A stretch of 64,000 nucleotides of DNA, from the NCBI GenBank assembly GCA_049840595.1, contig JASGKO010000042.1, positions 186,001 to 250,000 of the forward strand. The letters are read 5' to 3'. This document shows positions 35,131 to 44,960 of the stretch, one piece after another. The translations under genes and the position numbers were made by a program. Positions within the stretch are counted from its first letter, which is position 1. Each line of letters starts with the position of its first letter. The notes below the pieces were generated by a model. It worked only from the letters and a program-made list of their open reading frames with translations, was not told the origin of the DNA and did no database searches. The DNA comes from JASGKO01 sp049840595 (GTDB lineage: Bacteria > Verrucomicrobiota > Verrucomicrobiia > Chthoniobacterales > Chthoniobacteraceae).

Positions 35131-36130
35131 TTAGTAGCCGTGCTGGCGTTTGAAGAAAGTCGCGTCCGCGTAATACGGTTTCGTCAGCGCCTCGATTTGC
35201 GCCATTTCGGAAGGCTCGAAGGCTTTGAAGTTTTGCGCGATGCGCACGTTTTCCTCCAGCTCGGCCACCGTCTTGATCCCGATGATGATCGTGCTCACCG
35301 GATGCGAGAGCGTGTAGCGCATCGCCTGCTCCATCATCGTCAGCCCGCCGGGCTGGAAGATTTTCCCGAGCGCGGGCACTTTCATCCCGATGATGCCGAG
35401 CTTCTTTTCCACGGCGGTCGGCAGCAGATTTTCGATAAAGGAAGATTCATCCCCCGGGCCTGGCAGGTGGCGGTCCGCCGCATTAACCGCCATCAGGATG
35501 GTGTCGAAATCGAAGCGGCCCAAGCCATCTTTGAGCACGAAGGGATTGCGGTGCCCGGTGATGCCGATGAAACGGGTGATCTTTTCGTTGCGCGCCTTGG
35601 TGAAAGCCTTGAGCGCGCCATTCGGGGCGAAGATGCCTTCCACATCCTGCGGCGTGCGGACGTTGTGCATCTGCCAGCAGTCGAGGTGATCAGTCTGGAG
35701 CCGTTTCAGCGAAGTTTCCAGATCGCGCATCGCGCCATCGTAGGTGCGCTCGCCGCTCTTGGTGGCGAGATAGACCTCTTTGCGCCGCGTCTTCATCACC
35801 TCGCCGTAATAGGTCTCGCTGGAACCGTGTCCATACCAGTGCGCGGTGTCGCAGGTACGTCACGCCAAGATCGATCGCCCGGTTGATGATCGCCGTGGCT
35901 TCCGCCGTGTGATCCCCGGGCATCTCCAACAGTCCCTGCCCGCCAAGGCTGAAGAGCGGCACATTGAAACCTGTGCGCCCGAGCGGACGCGTGGGCATCG
36001 GGCCGGAGGAAACCGGCAGCTCCGCCAGCGATTGCAGCGGGCTCAGTACCGCGCCTGTTCCCACGGCCACGGCGCTGCCTGCGGCAAGGCGAATAAATTT
36101 CCGGCGCGTGAGAGGGTCTGGCTTTTTCAT
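35131..36130 (-). CDS. Tat-exported aldo/keto reductase, one frame break
   Basis: Two frames make one protein of about 333 residues. The N-terminus has a twin-arginine signal (LTRRKFIRLAAGSAVAVG). The AKR body starts at MPTRPLGRTGFNVPLFSLGG. The frame breaks near 35854 and continues as CDTAHWYGHGSSETYYGEVM and KTRRKEVYLATKSGERTYDG, LKRLQTDHLDCWQMHNVRT, ITRFIGITGHRN. The catalytic Tyr lies in the WYGHGSSE segment and the Lys in LATKSGER. It uses NAD(P)H to reduce a carbonyl, here probably a sugar in the periplasm. Expelling one G at the break restores GVTY-CDTAHWYG. Confidence 0.82.
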
Positions 36131-36253
36131 GGGCGTTGCAGGGTTGGGCTGAAATCGCGTCTATTGTCCCTTACGCCGGTTGGTTTGAAAATGAGAGTTG
36201 GCGCATTTGTGCTGAGATTTTGCGCAACCCTTATTTCCGGCCACGCCAACCGA

Positions 36254-37458
36254 TTATCCCGCAGGATTATTCCGACGGCGAAATTCGCTGGCGGTCATTC
36301 CGCTCTCGCGCTTGAAGAGGACGCTGAGATATTCCGCATGCTCAAAACCAGTCCGCGAAGCGATCTCCTTGAGCGTCAATGCAGTCCCCGCGAGCAGCCG
36401 CTTCACGTGTCCCAGCCGCACCCGTAGAATCTCCTCCGCCGGGGAGCGGCCCAGCAGTTTTTGAAAGCGTATCTCGAGTGTACGGCGTGACATCGGGGCG
36501 TATCTCAATACATCGCTGACCCCGATGCCTTCCAGCGCGTGCTCGCGGATGTAGCCCAGCGCCCGCGCCACCTGGGGATCGTGCGTCGCCAGAATGTCGG
36601 TATCTGCCGGGTCGCCACCTCCAGCGGCGGAATCAGATGCTCCTCCGCATTGGTCTTTTCTCCGCGCATCATGGTTTCCAACAAAGCCGCCGCCTCGGAG
36701 CCGGCCCGGCGCGCATTCAGCACGATACTGGAAAGCGGTGGGGGCGAGAGCGAGCAGAGCACGTCGTCGTTATCCACTCCCAGCACTGCCACCTCCTCGG
36801 GCACGCGCAACCCGGCCCGGCGACAACCATCGAGCACCTGCTGCCCGCGCCCGTCGTAGCAGGCAAAGACCGCCACCGGCTTCGGCAGCGCCTGCAGCCA
36901 CAGCGCGATCGCATCCGCCTCGGCATCGCCATTGGCCGGACGACGCGCGGGCTTGTAGCCGTGGCACTCGCGACCGTGCTGGCGCAAAATTTCCGCGAAC
37001 TGCGCGTGCCGACTCCGCGACCAGCGGTAGCGCGCATCGCCACAGAAACCGAAGTGCTGGAAATCGCGCTCCAGAAAATGCTGTGCCGCCAGCGCGGCCA
37101 CGGCGGCGTCATCGGCCTTCACCCACGGGGCCGCGGGCAGGAGCCGCGAGGGCGTCATGTCCACCACCGGCACCGCCAGTGACGCGACCCGCCGGGCGAT
37201 GCGTCGATTTTCACTGCGGATGATGATGCCGTCCCCATCCCAATCGCTCAGCCAGCGGGGCGGCCCATCGTGCGCCCCATGCTCCGCAAAATGCACCCGC
37301 CACGGGCCGTGCTGGGCCATGTATTCGCCGATCCCCAGCAGGACTCCGCGCGAATAGGCATTCGGCGTCTCGAAGAGCAGTGCGACCTTCGGCGCCAGCC
37401 GGGATGACGCGCTTTTTCTTCGGGCTCGGTTTTGGGAGGCGGGTTTCGATTTTCGCAC
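36254..37458 (-). CDS. XylR-like AraC-family regulator, one frame break
   Basis: A periplasmic-binding-like sensor domain (KVALLFETPNAYSRGVLLGI, AVFACYDGRGQQVLDGCRRA, EEVAVLGVDNDDVLCSLSPP) joins a C-terminal AraC HTH pair (SRRTLEIRFQKLLGRSPAEE, TLKEIASRTGFEHAEYLSVL). The frame changes near 36597-36600 after LEVATRQ, and the family consensus RQSTDILA is restored by adding one base. The start is taken as GTG 37458; the ATG at 37590 adds an unconserved leader that overlaps the divergent gene's promoter. It binds a sugar and regulates catabolic genes, here presumably the adjacent cluster. Total about 400 residues. Confidence 0.8.
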
Positions 37459-37598
37459 GGGGCAGGTGAATTCCTTATCATCCGATATTTCGAAAATTTG
37501 GCGAGCACGCTCATGGAATGCTTGGCAGCGCAGCGGGTGCCCGTTAGTTTCGGGCTTTCGGATTCCCAAAAATCCACTCATTCCACCCACCCCAGTTC

Positions 37599-38786
37599 AT
37601 GAATATCCTTCGTGCTTCCGCGTTCGTGCTCACGGCGTCCATCCTTTCGTCAGGCTCCTTGCTGGCGGCCAGCTCCCTTACCGTGACCGTCGGCAACGAT
37701 CTGGCCATCGCGCGCCCGGCGGAGACGATTGTCGTCCCATGGGCGCAGGTCGCGGCGCAATTTCCCGGCACGGAAATCGACCACGTGCGCGTGCTTGATG
37801 CGGCAGGAAAAATGATCCCCGCGCAGGTGACGAATTTTCATCCCGACGAGCACCACCACAATGCGGACGACCTGATTTTTCAGCACGATTTCGCCGCCGG
37901 GGAAAAGAGCGCGACCTTCACGATCGAGCCCACGAAGGATACAGTGCCACCGTTCCCGGACCAGACCTTTGGTCGCTACGTGCCGGAGCGGAATGACGAT
38001 TTTGCGTGGGAGAACGACCGGATCGCCCACCGCATCTACGGCCCGAAGCTGGAGACCCGGCCGCGGGTAAGGACCAGATGATCAGCAGCGGCGTGGACGT
38101 GTGGTGCAAGCGCGTGCCCTACCTGATCGTGAACCGCTGGTACACGAAGAGCCTCTACCACGAGGAATCCGGCGAAGGGCTGGATATGTATGACACCGGC
38201 AAAACGCGTGGTTGCGGCGGCACCGGCATCTGGGACGGCAAGACGCTCGCCGTCTCACACAACTGGATCGCCTGGAAAGTGCTCGCCAACGGCCCGGTGC
38301 GCACCGTCTTCGAGGCTCACCTATGCGCCGTGGGACGCGGGCAATGGCCTGATGGTGAGCGAGACGAAGCGCTTCACCGTGGATGCCGGCCACAACCTCG
38401 ACCAGATCGAGAGCACCTTCACTTATGACGGCGGGAAGGAAATCACCGTCGGCATCGGCCTGGGCAAGCACCCGAAGGCCAAAGCGGCGACACCCGCCAG
38501 CGGCGATCAGGCGGACTGGATCAGCCTCTGGGAGGACTACGCGGTCAATGGCGAACTCGGCACCGGCCTCGTGCTCGCGCCCGGCGAACTTTCCGGCACC
38601 GCCGAGACTCCGCTCGATCACTTGATTCTCGCTCACGCGACCTCCGGCAAGCCGCTCGTTTACTACGCCGGGGCCGGCTGGACGAAGAGCGGCCAGTTCA
38701 CCACTGCGGCGGATTGGACCGCCTACCTTGCCGCCTGGGCGCAGCGCGTCGCTTCGCCACTCAAGATCACCGTCAGCGCCCAATGA
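37599..38786 (+). CDS. Secreted DUF4861-family protein, two frame breaks
   Basis: A signal peptide (FVLTASILSSGSLLAASS) precedes a first segment ending at GPKLET. The frame changes near 38059 to PAAGKDQMISSGVDVWCKRV and again near 38318 to TYAPWDAGNGLMVSETKRFT, then runs to the stop. The family consensus continues smoothly over both joints (about 395 residues). DUF4861 proteins accompany pectin and other uronic-acid-degrading enzymes in Bacteroidota and Verrucomicrobiota. The first break lies in CCCGGCCGCGG. The stop overlaps the next start (ATGA). Confidence 0.75.
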
Positions 38787-39409
38787 AGCGCTTCCTGCCA
38801 GCCTTGCTCGGCGGAATGCTCCTCCCGCAATTCCTCGCCGCCGCTCCAGATACAGCACTCGCTCCACAGATCGCGCTCTGGAATGGAAAAGACCTCACCG
38901 GCTGGACCTTCGTCGCCAAGCCCGGCGTCGCCCCCAGCTACACGATCCACGACGGCGTGCTTGCCTCGAACAAGACCGTGGGCTACCTGCGCACCGTCGC
39001 GAAATACACCGACTACCATCTGCATGTGGAATGGCGCTGGCCGGTGAAGACCGGCAACAGCGGCGTGCTCGTCGATATCAGCGGCGAGGACGTGGTGTGG
39101 CCGAATTGCATCCAGTGCCAGGTGAAAGGCGACTCCACCGGCGATTTGCTCGGGATGAAGGGCTACGACTTCGGCAAGCCGCTGGTGAATGGCAATCAAC
39201 TCGCCGCGAAGACCGGCGCGCCCGCCGAGAAGCCGGTTGGCGAATGGAACCGCTACGACATCACCTGTAAAAACGGCACGATTGACCTCGTGGTGAATGG
39301 CGTCCCCGAGAACCATCTCGAAAAACTTCCGACCCCGAGCGGATTTATCGCGCTACAAATGGAAGGCCCGGCGGTTGAATTTCGCAACGTCTGGTTGCAG
39401 CCGCTTTAA
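38783..39409 (+). CDS. Secreted DUF1080 (3-keto-disaccharide hydrolase-type) protein
   Basis: The product has 208 residues with a signal peptide (FLPALLGGMLLPQFLAAAPD). The concanavalin-like fold is typical: ALWNGKDLTGWTF, GYLRTVAKYTDYHLHVEWRW, NSGVLVDISGEDVVWPNCIQ, EWNRYDITCKNGTIDLVVNG and FIALQMEGPAVEFRNVWLQP. Members bind or hydrolyse modified glucosides; many are cell-surface or periplasmic. The start overlaps the DUF4861 stop, so the two are co-translated. Confidence 0.88.
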   Translation: MKRFLPALLGGMLLPQFLAAAPDTALAPQIALWNGKDLTGWTFVAKPGVAPSYTIHDGVLASNKTVGYLRTVAKYTDYHLHVEWRWPVKTGNSGVLVDISGEDVVWPNCIQCQVKGDSTGDLLGMKGYDFGKPLVNGNQLAAKTGAPAEKPVGEWNRYDITCKNGTIDLVVNGVPENHLEKLPTPSGFIALQMEGPAVEFRNVWLQPL

Positions 39410-39446
39410 TCTCTCCAAAAATCCCCAAGCCCCCAAGTTCATCCCC

Positions 39447-40655
39447 ATGAAGTTCTCTCCCCAACTCGCCTGCACCCTCCTGTGCACGCTCGTCCCCACC
39501 TTTGCCGCCGCCACCGAGCCAGTGGATGGCGCAACGCCGCTCCAGTGGTCCCAGCGCATGGCCGCCTCCGAGATGAAGCGCAGCGCCGGCAAGATCGTCG
39601 CGAAGGCGGGCAAGAACAAATGGGACTACGCCGCCAGCCTCTTCTGCCATTCGCTGCTGGATCTGAGCGACACCACGAAGAACGCGCAATACGCCGATTT
39701 CACCCAGCACGTCTTTGCCACCTGGGTTGAGCCCAATGGGACGATGCTTGGCTACAAGGTTTCCGTTTACAGCCTCGACAGCATCGAGCCCGGCCGCACC
39801 GCGCTGGAGTTGCTCCGCCGCACGAAGGATGCGCGCTACCGCAAGGTCGCCGATGCGCTTTACACCCAGCTCCGCGACCAGCCGCGCACGCTGGAGAACG
39901 GCTTCTGGCACAAGCTCCGCTACCCGCATCAAATGTGGCTCGACGGCCTGTTCATGGGCGAGCCCTTCTACGCCCAATACGCGGCCACCTTCAAAAAAAC
40001 CGACGGCTTCGACGACATCGCAAATCAGTTCACCCAGATCACCAAGCACACCCGCAGTTGGAATACCGGGTTGCTCTACCACGCCTGGGACGAAAGCAAA
40101 TCCGCCATGTGGGCCAGCCCGGCGAATGGCCGCTCGGCGAACTACTGGAGCCGCTCCATCGGCTGGTATGCGATGGCGCTGGTGGACGTGCTCGACTGGC
40201 TGCCCGCCGATCATCCCGCGCGCAAACAACTCATCACCGAGCTCCGCCAGGTCTCCGCGGGCATCTTGAAATATCAGGATAAGGACACCGGCGTCTGGTG
40301 GCAGGTCACCGATCAAGGCGCGCGCCCGGGCAATTATCTAGAGGCCAGTGCCTCCAGCATGTTCGTCTATGCGATCGCCAAAGGCGTGAACCATGGCTAC
40401 CTCCCGGCCAGCGACGCCCCCGCCCTGCGCAAAGGCTATGCGGGCCTCATTCACCAATTCATCCGTCCCGCCAAGAGCGGCGGCATCGACCTCACCCGCT
40501 GCTGCAAAGTCGCCAGCCTCGACGTCCGCCCGACTCCCAAGCAGCGCGACGGCTCATTTCGCTATTACACCAAAGGCGAGGCGATCGTGTCGAATGACTT
40601 GAAAGGCGTCGGCCCCTTCATCCTCGCCGGGATCGAAATGCAAAAGCTGCCGTAA
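39447..40655 (+). CDS. GH105 unsaturated rhamnogalacturonyl/glucuronyl hydrolase
   Basis: The product has 402 residues with a signal peptide (QLACTLLCTLVPTFAAATEP). It has the (alpha/alpha)6 barrel of GH88/GH105, with KLRYPHQMWLDGLFMGEPFY (catalytic Asp in the MWLDG segment), GLLYHAWDESKSAMWASPAN, YWSRSIGWYAMALVDVLDWL and GNYLEASASSMFVYAIAKGV. GH105 removes unsaturated galacturonyl ends left by pectate or rhamnogalacturonan lyases. It lies 37 bases after the DUF1080 gene, in the same operon. Confidence 0.9.
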   Translation: MKFSPQLACTLLCTLVPTFAAATEPVDGATPLQWSQRMAASEMKRSAGKIVAKAGKNKWDYAASLFCHSLLDLSDTTKNAQYADFTQHVFATWVEPNGTMLGYKVSVYSLDSIEPGRTALELLRRTKDARYRKVADALYTQLRDQPRTLENGFWHKLRYPHQMWLDGLFMGEPFYAQYAATFKKTDGFDDIANQFTQITKHTRSWNTGLLYHAWDESKSAMWASPANGRSANYWSRSIGWYAMALVDVLDWLPADHPARKQLITELRQVSAGILKYQDKDTGVWWQVTDQGARPGNYLEASASSMFVYAIAKGVNHGYLPASDAPALRKGYAGLIHQFIRPAKSGGIDLTRCCKVASLDVRPTPKQRDGSFRYYTKGEAIVSNDLKGVGPFILAGIEMQKLP

Positions 40656-40685
40656 GCAGCCCCTCACTCTTCACACCGCTTTACG

Positions 40686-42988
40686 GTGAAAGCCCCGCGC
40701 GCCACCCCACCCATGCAACCCTCGCGCCCCCTCCAAAAATGTCACCCCGAGCGTAGCCGAGGGGCCTCAAATTGTTCTACGCCGAGCGCGCCTCATGGCC
40801 TCTCGCCGCACCACCCCGCTCTCTCCCCCACCAAAGCCACGCGCCCCCACCTCCGTGCCCTCTGTGTCCTCTGTGGCACATTCCTCCTCACCGCTTCCCT
40901 CCACGCCGACGACAAAATCGACCGCCACGCCCTTGTCACCCGGCACAATCCCGTCGCGGAAAAATTCGACCCGCTCTCCCCGTTCACCGTCGGCAACGGC
41001 AGCTTCGCCTTCACCGCCGACGCCACCGGCCTCCAAACCTTCACCGCCGCCTACGACCAGGGTATCCCGCTCCATACCATGTCCGATTGGGCCTGGCACT
41101 CGATGCCCAATCCGCAGCACTACACCCCGGCCGATGCGACGCGCAATTACGCCGTCGCCGGTCGCGCCGTGCCCTACCTCTCCGGCGCGGGCGATCACCA
41201 CGATTACGTCCCCGCCGCCGACTGGCTGCGCGCCAATCCGCAGCGGCTCGATCTCGCCCGCCTCGGCCTCGTCCTGCGCCATGCCGATGGGAAACCGGTC
41301 CAGGCCTCGGAAATCACTGCCATTCACCAAACGCTCGACCTTTGGTCCGGCACTCTCGACAGCCGGTTCACCGTCGATGGCCAGCCCGTCCACGTCCGCA
41401 CCGTCTGCGATCCACAGCACGCCACCCTCGCGGTCGAGATCAGACTCCCCGCTGCTCACCACCTGCCTGCGCCCGGGCTCTCCCTCGCCTTCCCCGGCGC
41501 CAGCGACGATTGGAAAAAAGCCGCCGATTGGGACCACCCCGATCGCTACCAGACCACCGCCACCACGCAAAAAAATTCCTGCACCATCCAGTCCACCCTC
41601 GACGCCACCACCTACACCACCTGCCTCGATTGGTCCGGCCCCGTGGAGCTGAACAAGAACGACCGTGCTCATCGCTACCAGCTTTTGCCAGCGGACCACG
41701 CAGCCAGCGATCACCTCGCCGTCGTCTGCACCTTCTCCCCTCAACCGCTCACTTCCGCCTCGCCCACCACCAACGCCATTTTCACCGCCTCCGCCGCGCA
41801 TTGGAAAAGCTTCTGGCTCACCGGCGGCGCGGTCGATCTCTCCGGCAGCACCGACCCGCGCGGGCGCGAGCTCGAGCGCCGCATCGTCCTCTCGCAATAC
41901 CTCACCGCCATCAACTGCGCCGGCGACACCCCGCCACAGGAGACCGGCCTCACCACCAATTCCTGGTATGGCAAGTTCCACCTCGAGATGCACTGGTGGC
42001 ACGCCGCCCAATTCGCCCTCTGGGGCCATCCCAGCTGCTCGAGAAAAGCCTCGCCTGGTATCAGACCGATCCTCCCCCAGGCCCGCGCCATCGCCAAAGC
42101 CCAGGGCTACCTCGGCGCTCGCTGGCCGAAGATGACCGATCCCTCCCGGCGCGAACAGCCCCAGCAAAGTCGCCGCCTTCCTCATCTGGCAGCAGCCCCA
42201 CCCCATCTACTTCGCCGGAGCTCATCCGGCGCGCCTCCGCAAAAGAGGCCGAGCACGCCACCCTGGAAAAATACCGCGACCTCGTTTTCCAGACCGCCGA
42301 CTTCATGGCCGACTACCCCACCTGGGACGCCGCCCACACCCGCTACGTCCTCGGCCCGCAAATGATCCCCTCCCAGGAATCGTGGGGCAAATACCGTGAC
42401 CAGACCATCAATCCCACCTACGAGTTCGCCTACTGGCATTGGGCGCTGGAAACCGCCCAGCAATGGCGCACCCGCCTCGGCCTCAAGCGCGATTTGAAAT
42501 GGGACGACGTCCTCACCCACCTCTCGCAGCCCACCGTCCGCGACGGCCACTACGCCGCCGTCGAAAAGCCCGTCCTCGATCTCACCGACGACCACCCCAC
42601 CGTCCTCGCCGCCCTCGGCATGGTCCCCGCCACCCCGCTCATCGACCCCGCGCTCATGCGCGCCACCCTCCACACCGTGTTAAACCAATGGGACTGGCCC
42701 AGCACCTGGGGCTGGGACTACCCCATGATCGCCATGACCGCCACCCGCCTCGGCGAGCCCGACACCGCCCTGAGCGCCCTGCTCATGGACACCCCGAAAA
42801 ACACCTACCTCCCCAACGGCCACAACTACCAGGAGCCTCGCCTCCCCCTCTACCTCCCCGGCAACGGCGCCCTCCTCACCGCCCTCGCCCTCATGACCGC
42901 CGGCTGGGACCACTCCGCCAAAACCCCCGGCTTCCCGAAGCACGGCCAGTGGAAGGTGCGCGTCGAAGGTGTGCTGCCATTGCCGTAA
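40686..42988 (+). CDS. Six-hairpin-type glycosidase family protein, at least four frame breaks
   Basis: After a hydrophobic segment (LCVLCGTFLLTASLHADDKI) the body runs DRHALVTRHNPVAEKFDPLS, PFTVGNGSFAFTADATGLQT and GLTTNSWYGKFHLEMHWWHA. The C-terminal part has GPQMIPSQESWGKYRDQTIN, PTYEFAYWHWALETAQQWRT and WDWPSTWGWDYPMIAMTATR, as in (alpha/alpha)6 glycosidases. The frame switches near 42030, 42060, 42155 and 42230. About 760 residues in total. The N-terminal boundary is uncertain because codons at 40731-40783 are a dispersed repeat and 40851-40880 a second one. Probably the last enzyme of the pectin-type cluster. Confidence 0.7.
40731..40783. repeat. Near-identical copy of the 33142-33193 dispersed repeat
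   Basis: It matches the other unit at all but a few of about 52 positions, from CTCCAAAAATGTCACCCCGA to ATTGTTCT.CGC. It lies at the start of the six-hairpin glycosidase gene. Confidence 0.75.
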
Positions 42989-42999
42989 TCGCTACGAAC

Positions 43000-43074
43000 C
43001 TGTAGCGGCGGTCTATGACCGTCGCACGAAATGATCCGGAAAAAGAATGCGACGGTCATAGACCGCCGCTACAG
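43000..43074. repeat. Perfect 27-bp inverted repeat with 21-base loop
   Basis: Arms 43000-43026 and 43048-43074 are fully complementary (core CGGTCTATGACCG...). It sits between the stops of two convergent genes, so it may act as a terminator; the same core motif is known to me as a common intergenic palindrome in Planctomycetota/Verrucomicrobiota genomes. Confidence 0.75.
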
Positions 43075-43117
43075 CTTTGCGCCCTCCTATGGATCGTTTC
43101 TACGAAACAACAGAAAA

Positions 43118-43975
43118 TCAAACCTCGACCGTCCGACAAAGCCGCTCGAGTTGATAAGCGATCCGCTGCCGATTGGATTCGGGAATCAACGGCTTGCGCG
43201 CATCCAAAACCGTCTGGCTGATCTCGCGCGGGTTGAGGACGAATACCCCGTTCTTACCGCGTCGTTCGATCATCCACCCGGGTAGCGTGAGAATGGGAGT
43301 AGCCGTCACCGGCTCGCCCGTCGCTTTAGTCAACTCTTGGGCGAGCCATTTAGCATTCCGGGCCGCCTGTTCAAGACCGTCCCGGGTGCTGTAGTGCGCA
43401 AACTGAAGTTCACTGCCGGTAAAAGTCACCTTGTGACCGTCTTTTACCTCGGGCTTGCGATACGTCTTGGTTTCAATCGCAAACACGCCCTGCGCCGAGA
43501 CGACCACGTGGTCAATATTCCACGCCCCATCGCCGGGAACATCATGAAACACCGCGCACCCCTGTCGCATGAGCTGGTTGAGATGCTCGCCCACCACTTG
43601 CTCCCCCAACAAACCAACCCGATATCGCATCATTTTGCGCCCCAGTTTCACCGCCCGACAGATGGGATAGACCATAATGCTGGCCCCAAGAAGAATCGAA
43701 ACGACGCTGATCAAATGAAAATGTCGCAACCCCCATCCAGTAAGAATGAGGAGACTGGCCGTGGCGGTAGCCACGATGAGCCAGATAAAGCGATTCAAAA
43801 GCTGGTTATCCATTTTTTCCAACTCCACGCGCAAGCTGTGGCCGGGCGGGCGAAGCATCTTCTCATTGAATGGCAGTTTGCCTTTTCCACGTCCTTTCTG
43901 GACGAAGAATACACTGAGAGCACACGATAAGGCGAAAATCAGCACAAACACCCCAACCGCCACGAGATTATCCAT
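43118..43975 (-). CDS. Membrane-anchored NERD-domain protein
   Basis: The product has 285 residues. Two or three hydrophobic segments lie at about 4-26, 62-80 and 85-105 (LVAVGVFVLIFALSCALSVF; FIWLIVATATASLLILTGWG). The NERD domain follows: RVGLLGEQVVGEHLNQLMRQ, GAWNIDHVVVSAQGVFAIET, and KTYRKP, giving the D-x12-E-x-K catalytic pattern of PD-(D/E)XK nucleases (DHVVV...ETK). It is a predicted nuclease of unknown substrate. The neighbourhood (DUF3883 and Vsr genes) makes defence plausible. Confidence 0.87.
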   Translation of the reverse strand: MDNLVAVGVFVLIFALSCALSVFFVQKGRGKGKLPFNEKMLRPPGHSLRVELEKMDNQLLNRFIWLIVATATASLLILTGWGLRHFHLISVVSILLGASIMVYPICRAVKLGRKMMRYRVGLLGEQVVGEHLNQLMRQGCAVFHDVPGDGAWNIDHVVVSAQGVFAIETKTYRKPEVKDGHKVTFTGSELQFAHYSTRDGLEQAARNAKWLAQELTKATGEPVTATPILTLPGWMIERRGKNGVFVLNPREISQTVLDARKPLIPESNRQRIAYQLERLCRTVEV

Positions 43976-44017
43976 GGCCGATATTTCAGCAGATCGAGTG
44001 CCAGTGACACCCCTCGA

Positions 44018-44863
44018 TCAAGAAGGGGTGGCCGAATATTGTGTGGGAGTCAAATTACACGTCCGCTTCAAGGCCCCGGATAAAATGAAAAAATGAGGCT
44101 GCTTCTTGAAATTGAACACTCTGTAAACCCTATATTGGGAATCAAACTCCTCAGATTTTCTCACTTCATTTCGTGAAGCAAAAAATGGCGTTAACGGTCC
44201 GAAATTTGTTGTTTTTACTTCGATAAAGCGTTCCCGACCACCTTTGTCGAAGGACAGAATATCAAATCCCGCATAATCGCCTCTCGTCACAGACACATGC
44301 TCTATGCGTTCCGCGAGGGCTTTATGGCCAGATGTCCATAATCGTTCGCGCTCGAATTTCAGCACCAGTTCCTCCCCTGCGAGACCCAGCGATTGGTTTC
44401 GAGCTTCAAGATCCAAGTAGTTTCTCTTGATGTACGGTCCGGACTGCGTGGAAGAACGAGCAACCTTTGCTTTATCTGGAACTGGAGGAGCAACTTGCAT
44501 GGCCAGAATATCGGGCACCGGTGGAAGCAATTTTATCCGCTTCTCCACAGTTGTTTCCACGAGTCTGGTCAATGATTGAGCCGCCTGAAGACGCTCCGCA
44601 ACCACCTCACGCACAAGCTTTTGGTAATTAGAATAAGGTTTATAGCCCTCAACATAGGGAAAGCCCAATTGCAACATTACCGCACTGATGTTTTGGTGTT
44701 TCCGTTCAATGGAGCTTCGGGAACGCTCAGTGATGATCATTCTCAAAAGCCGGTTGTGTTCTGCTTTATTAAATGGTTCTCCGCGCAGCTCCTTATTTAA
44801 CATATCAAGGTAATCTGCCACTGCGGCCTCGACCTCTTCACGTGTCCAATCGTTTTCCGGCAT
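44018..44863 (-). CDS. DUF3883-domain protein (restriction-endonuclease-like)
   Basis: The product has 281 residues from ATG 44863 (an upstream ATG at 44968 would overlap the divergent gene). The N-terminal half (WTREEVEAAVADYLDMLNKE, SRSSIERKHQNISAVMLQLG) is a small helical domain typical of HNH/ScoMcrA-type proteins. The C-terminal DUF3883 has the nuclease core GDYAGFDILSFDKGGRERFI followed by EVKTTNFG (Asp, Glu-x-Lys). Such proteins often belong to modification-dependent restriction. Local base composition is AT-richer than the surroundings, suggesting transfer. Confidence 0.85.
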   Translation of the reverse strand: MPENDWTREEVEAAVADYLDMLNKELRGEPFNKAEHNRLLRMIITERSRSSIERKHQNISAVMLQLGFPYVEGYKPYSNYQKLVREVVAERLQAAQSLTRLVETTVEKRIKLLPPVPDILAMQVAPPVPDKAKVARSSTQSGPYIKRNYLDLEARNQSLGLAGEELVLKFERERLWTSGHKALAERIEHVSVTRGDYAGFDILSFDKGGRERFIEVKTTNFGPLTPFFASRNEVRKSEEFDSQYRVYRVFNFKKQPHFFILSGALKRTCNLTPTQYSATPS

Positions 44864-44960
44864 AAAACACTGGCAGTGTGCAGGATTTGTCAGGAATGAC
44901 AAGCTGACGAAGGAAAGCTTGTCAAAATCGTGAAACCTGGCCAGGTGATTATGTCCATCT

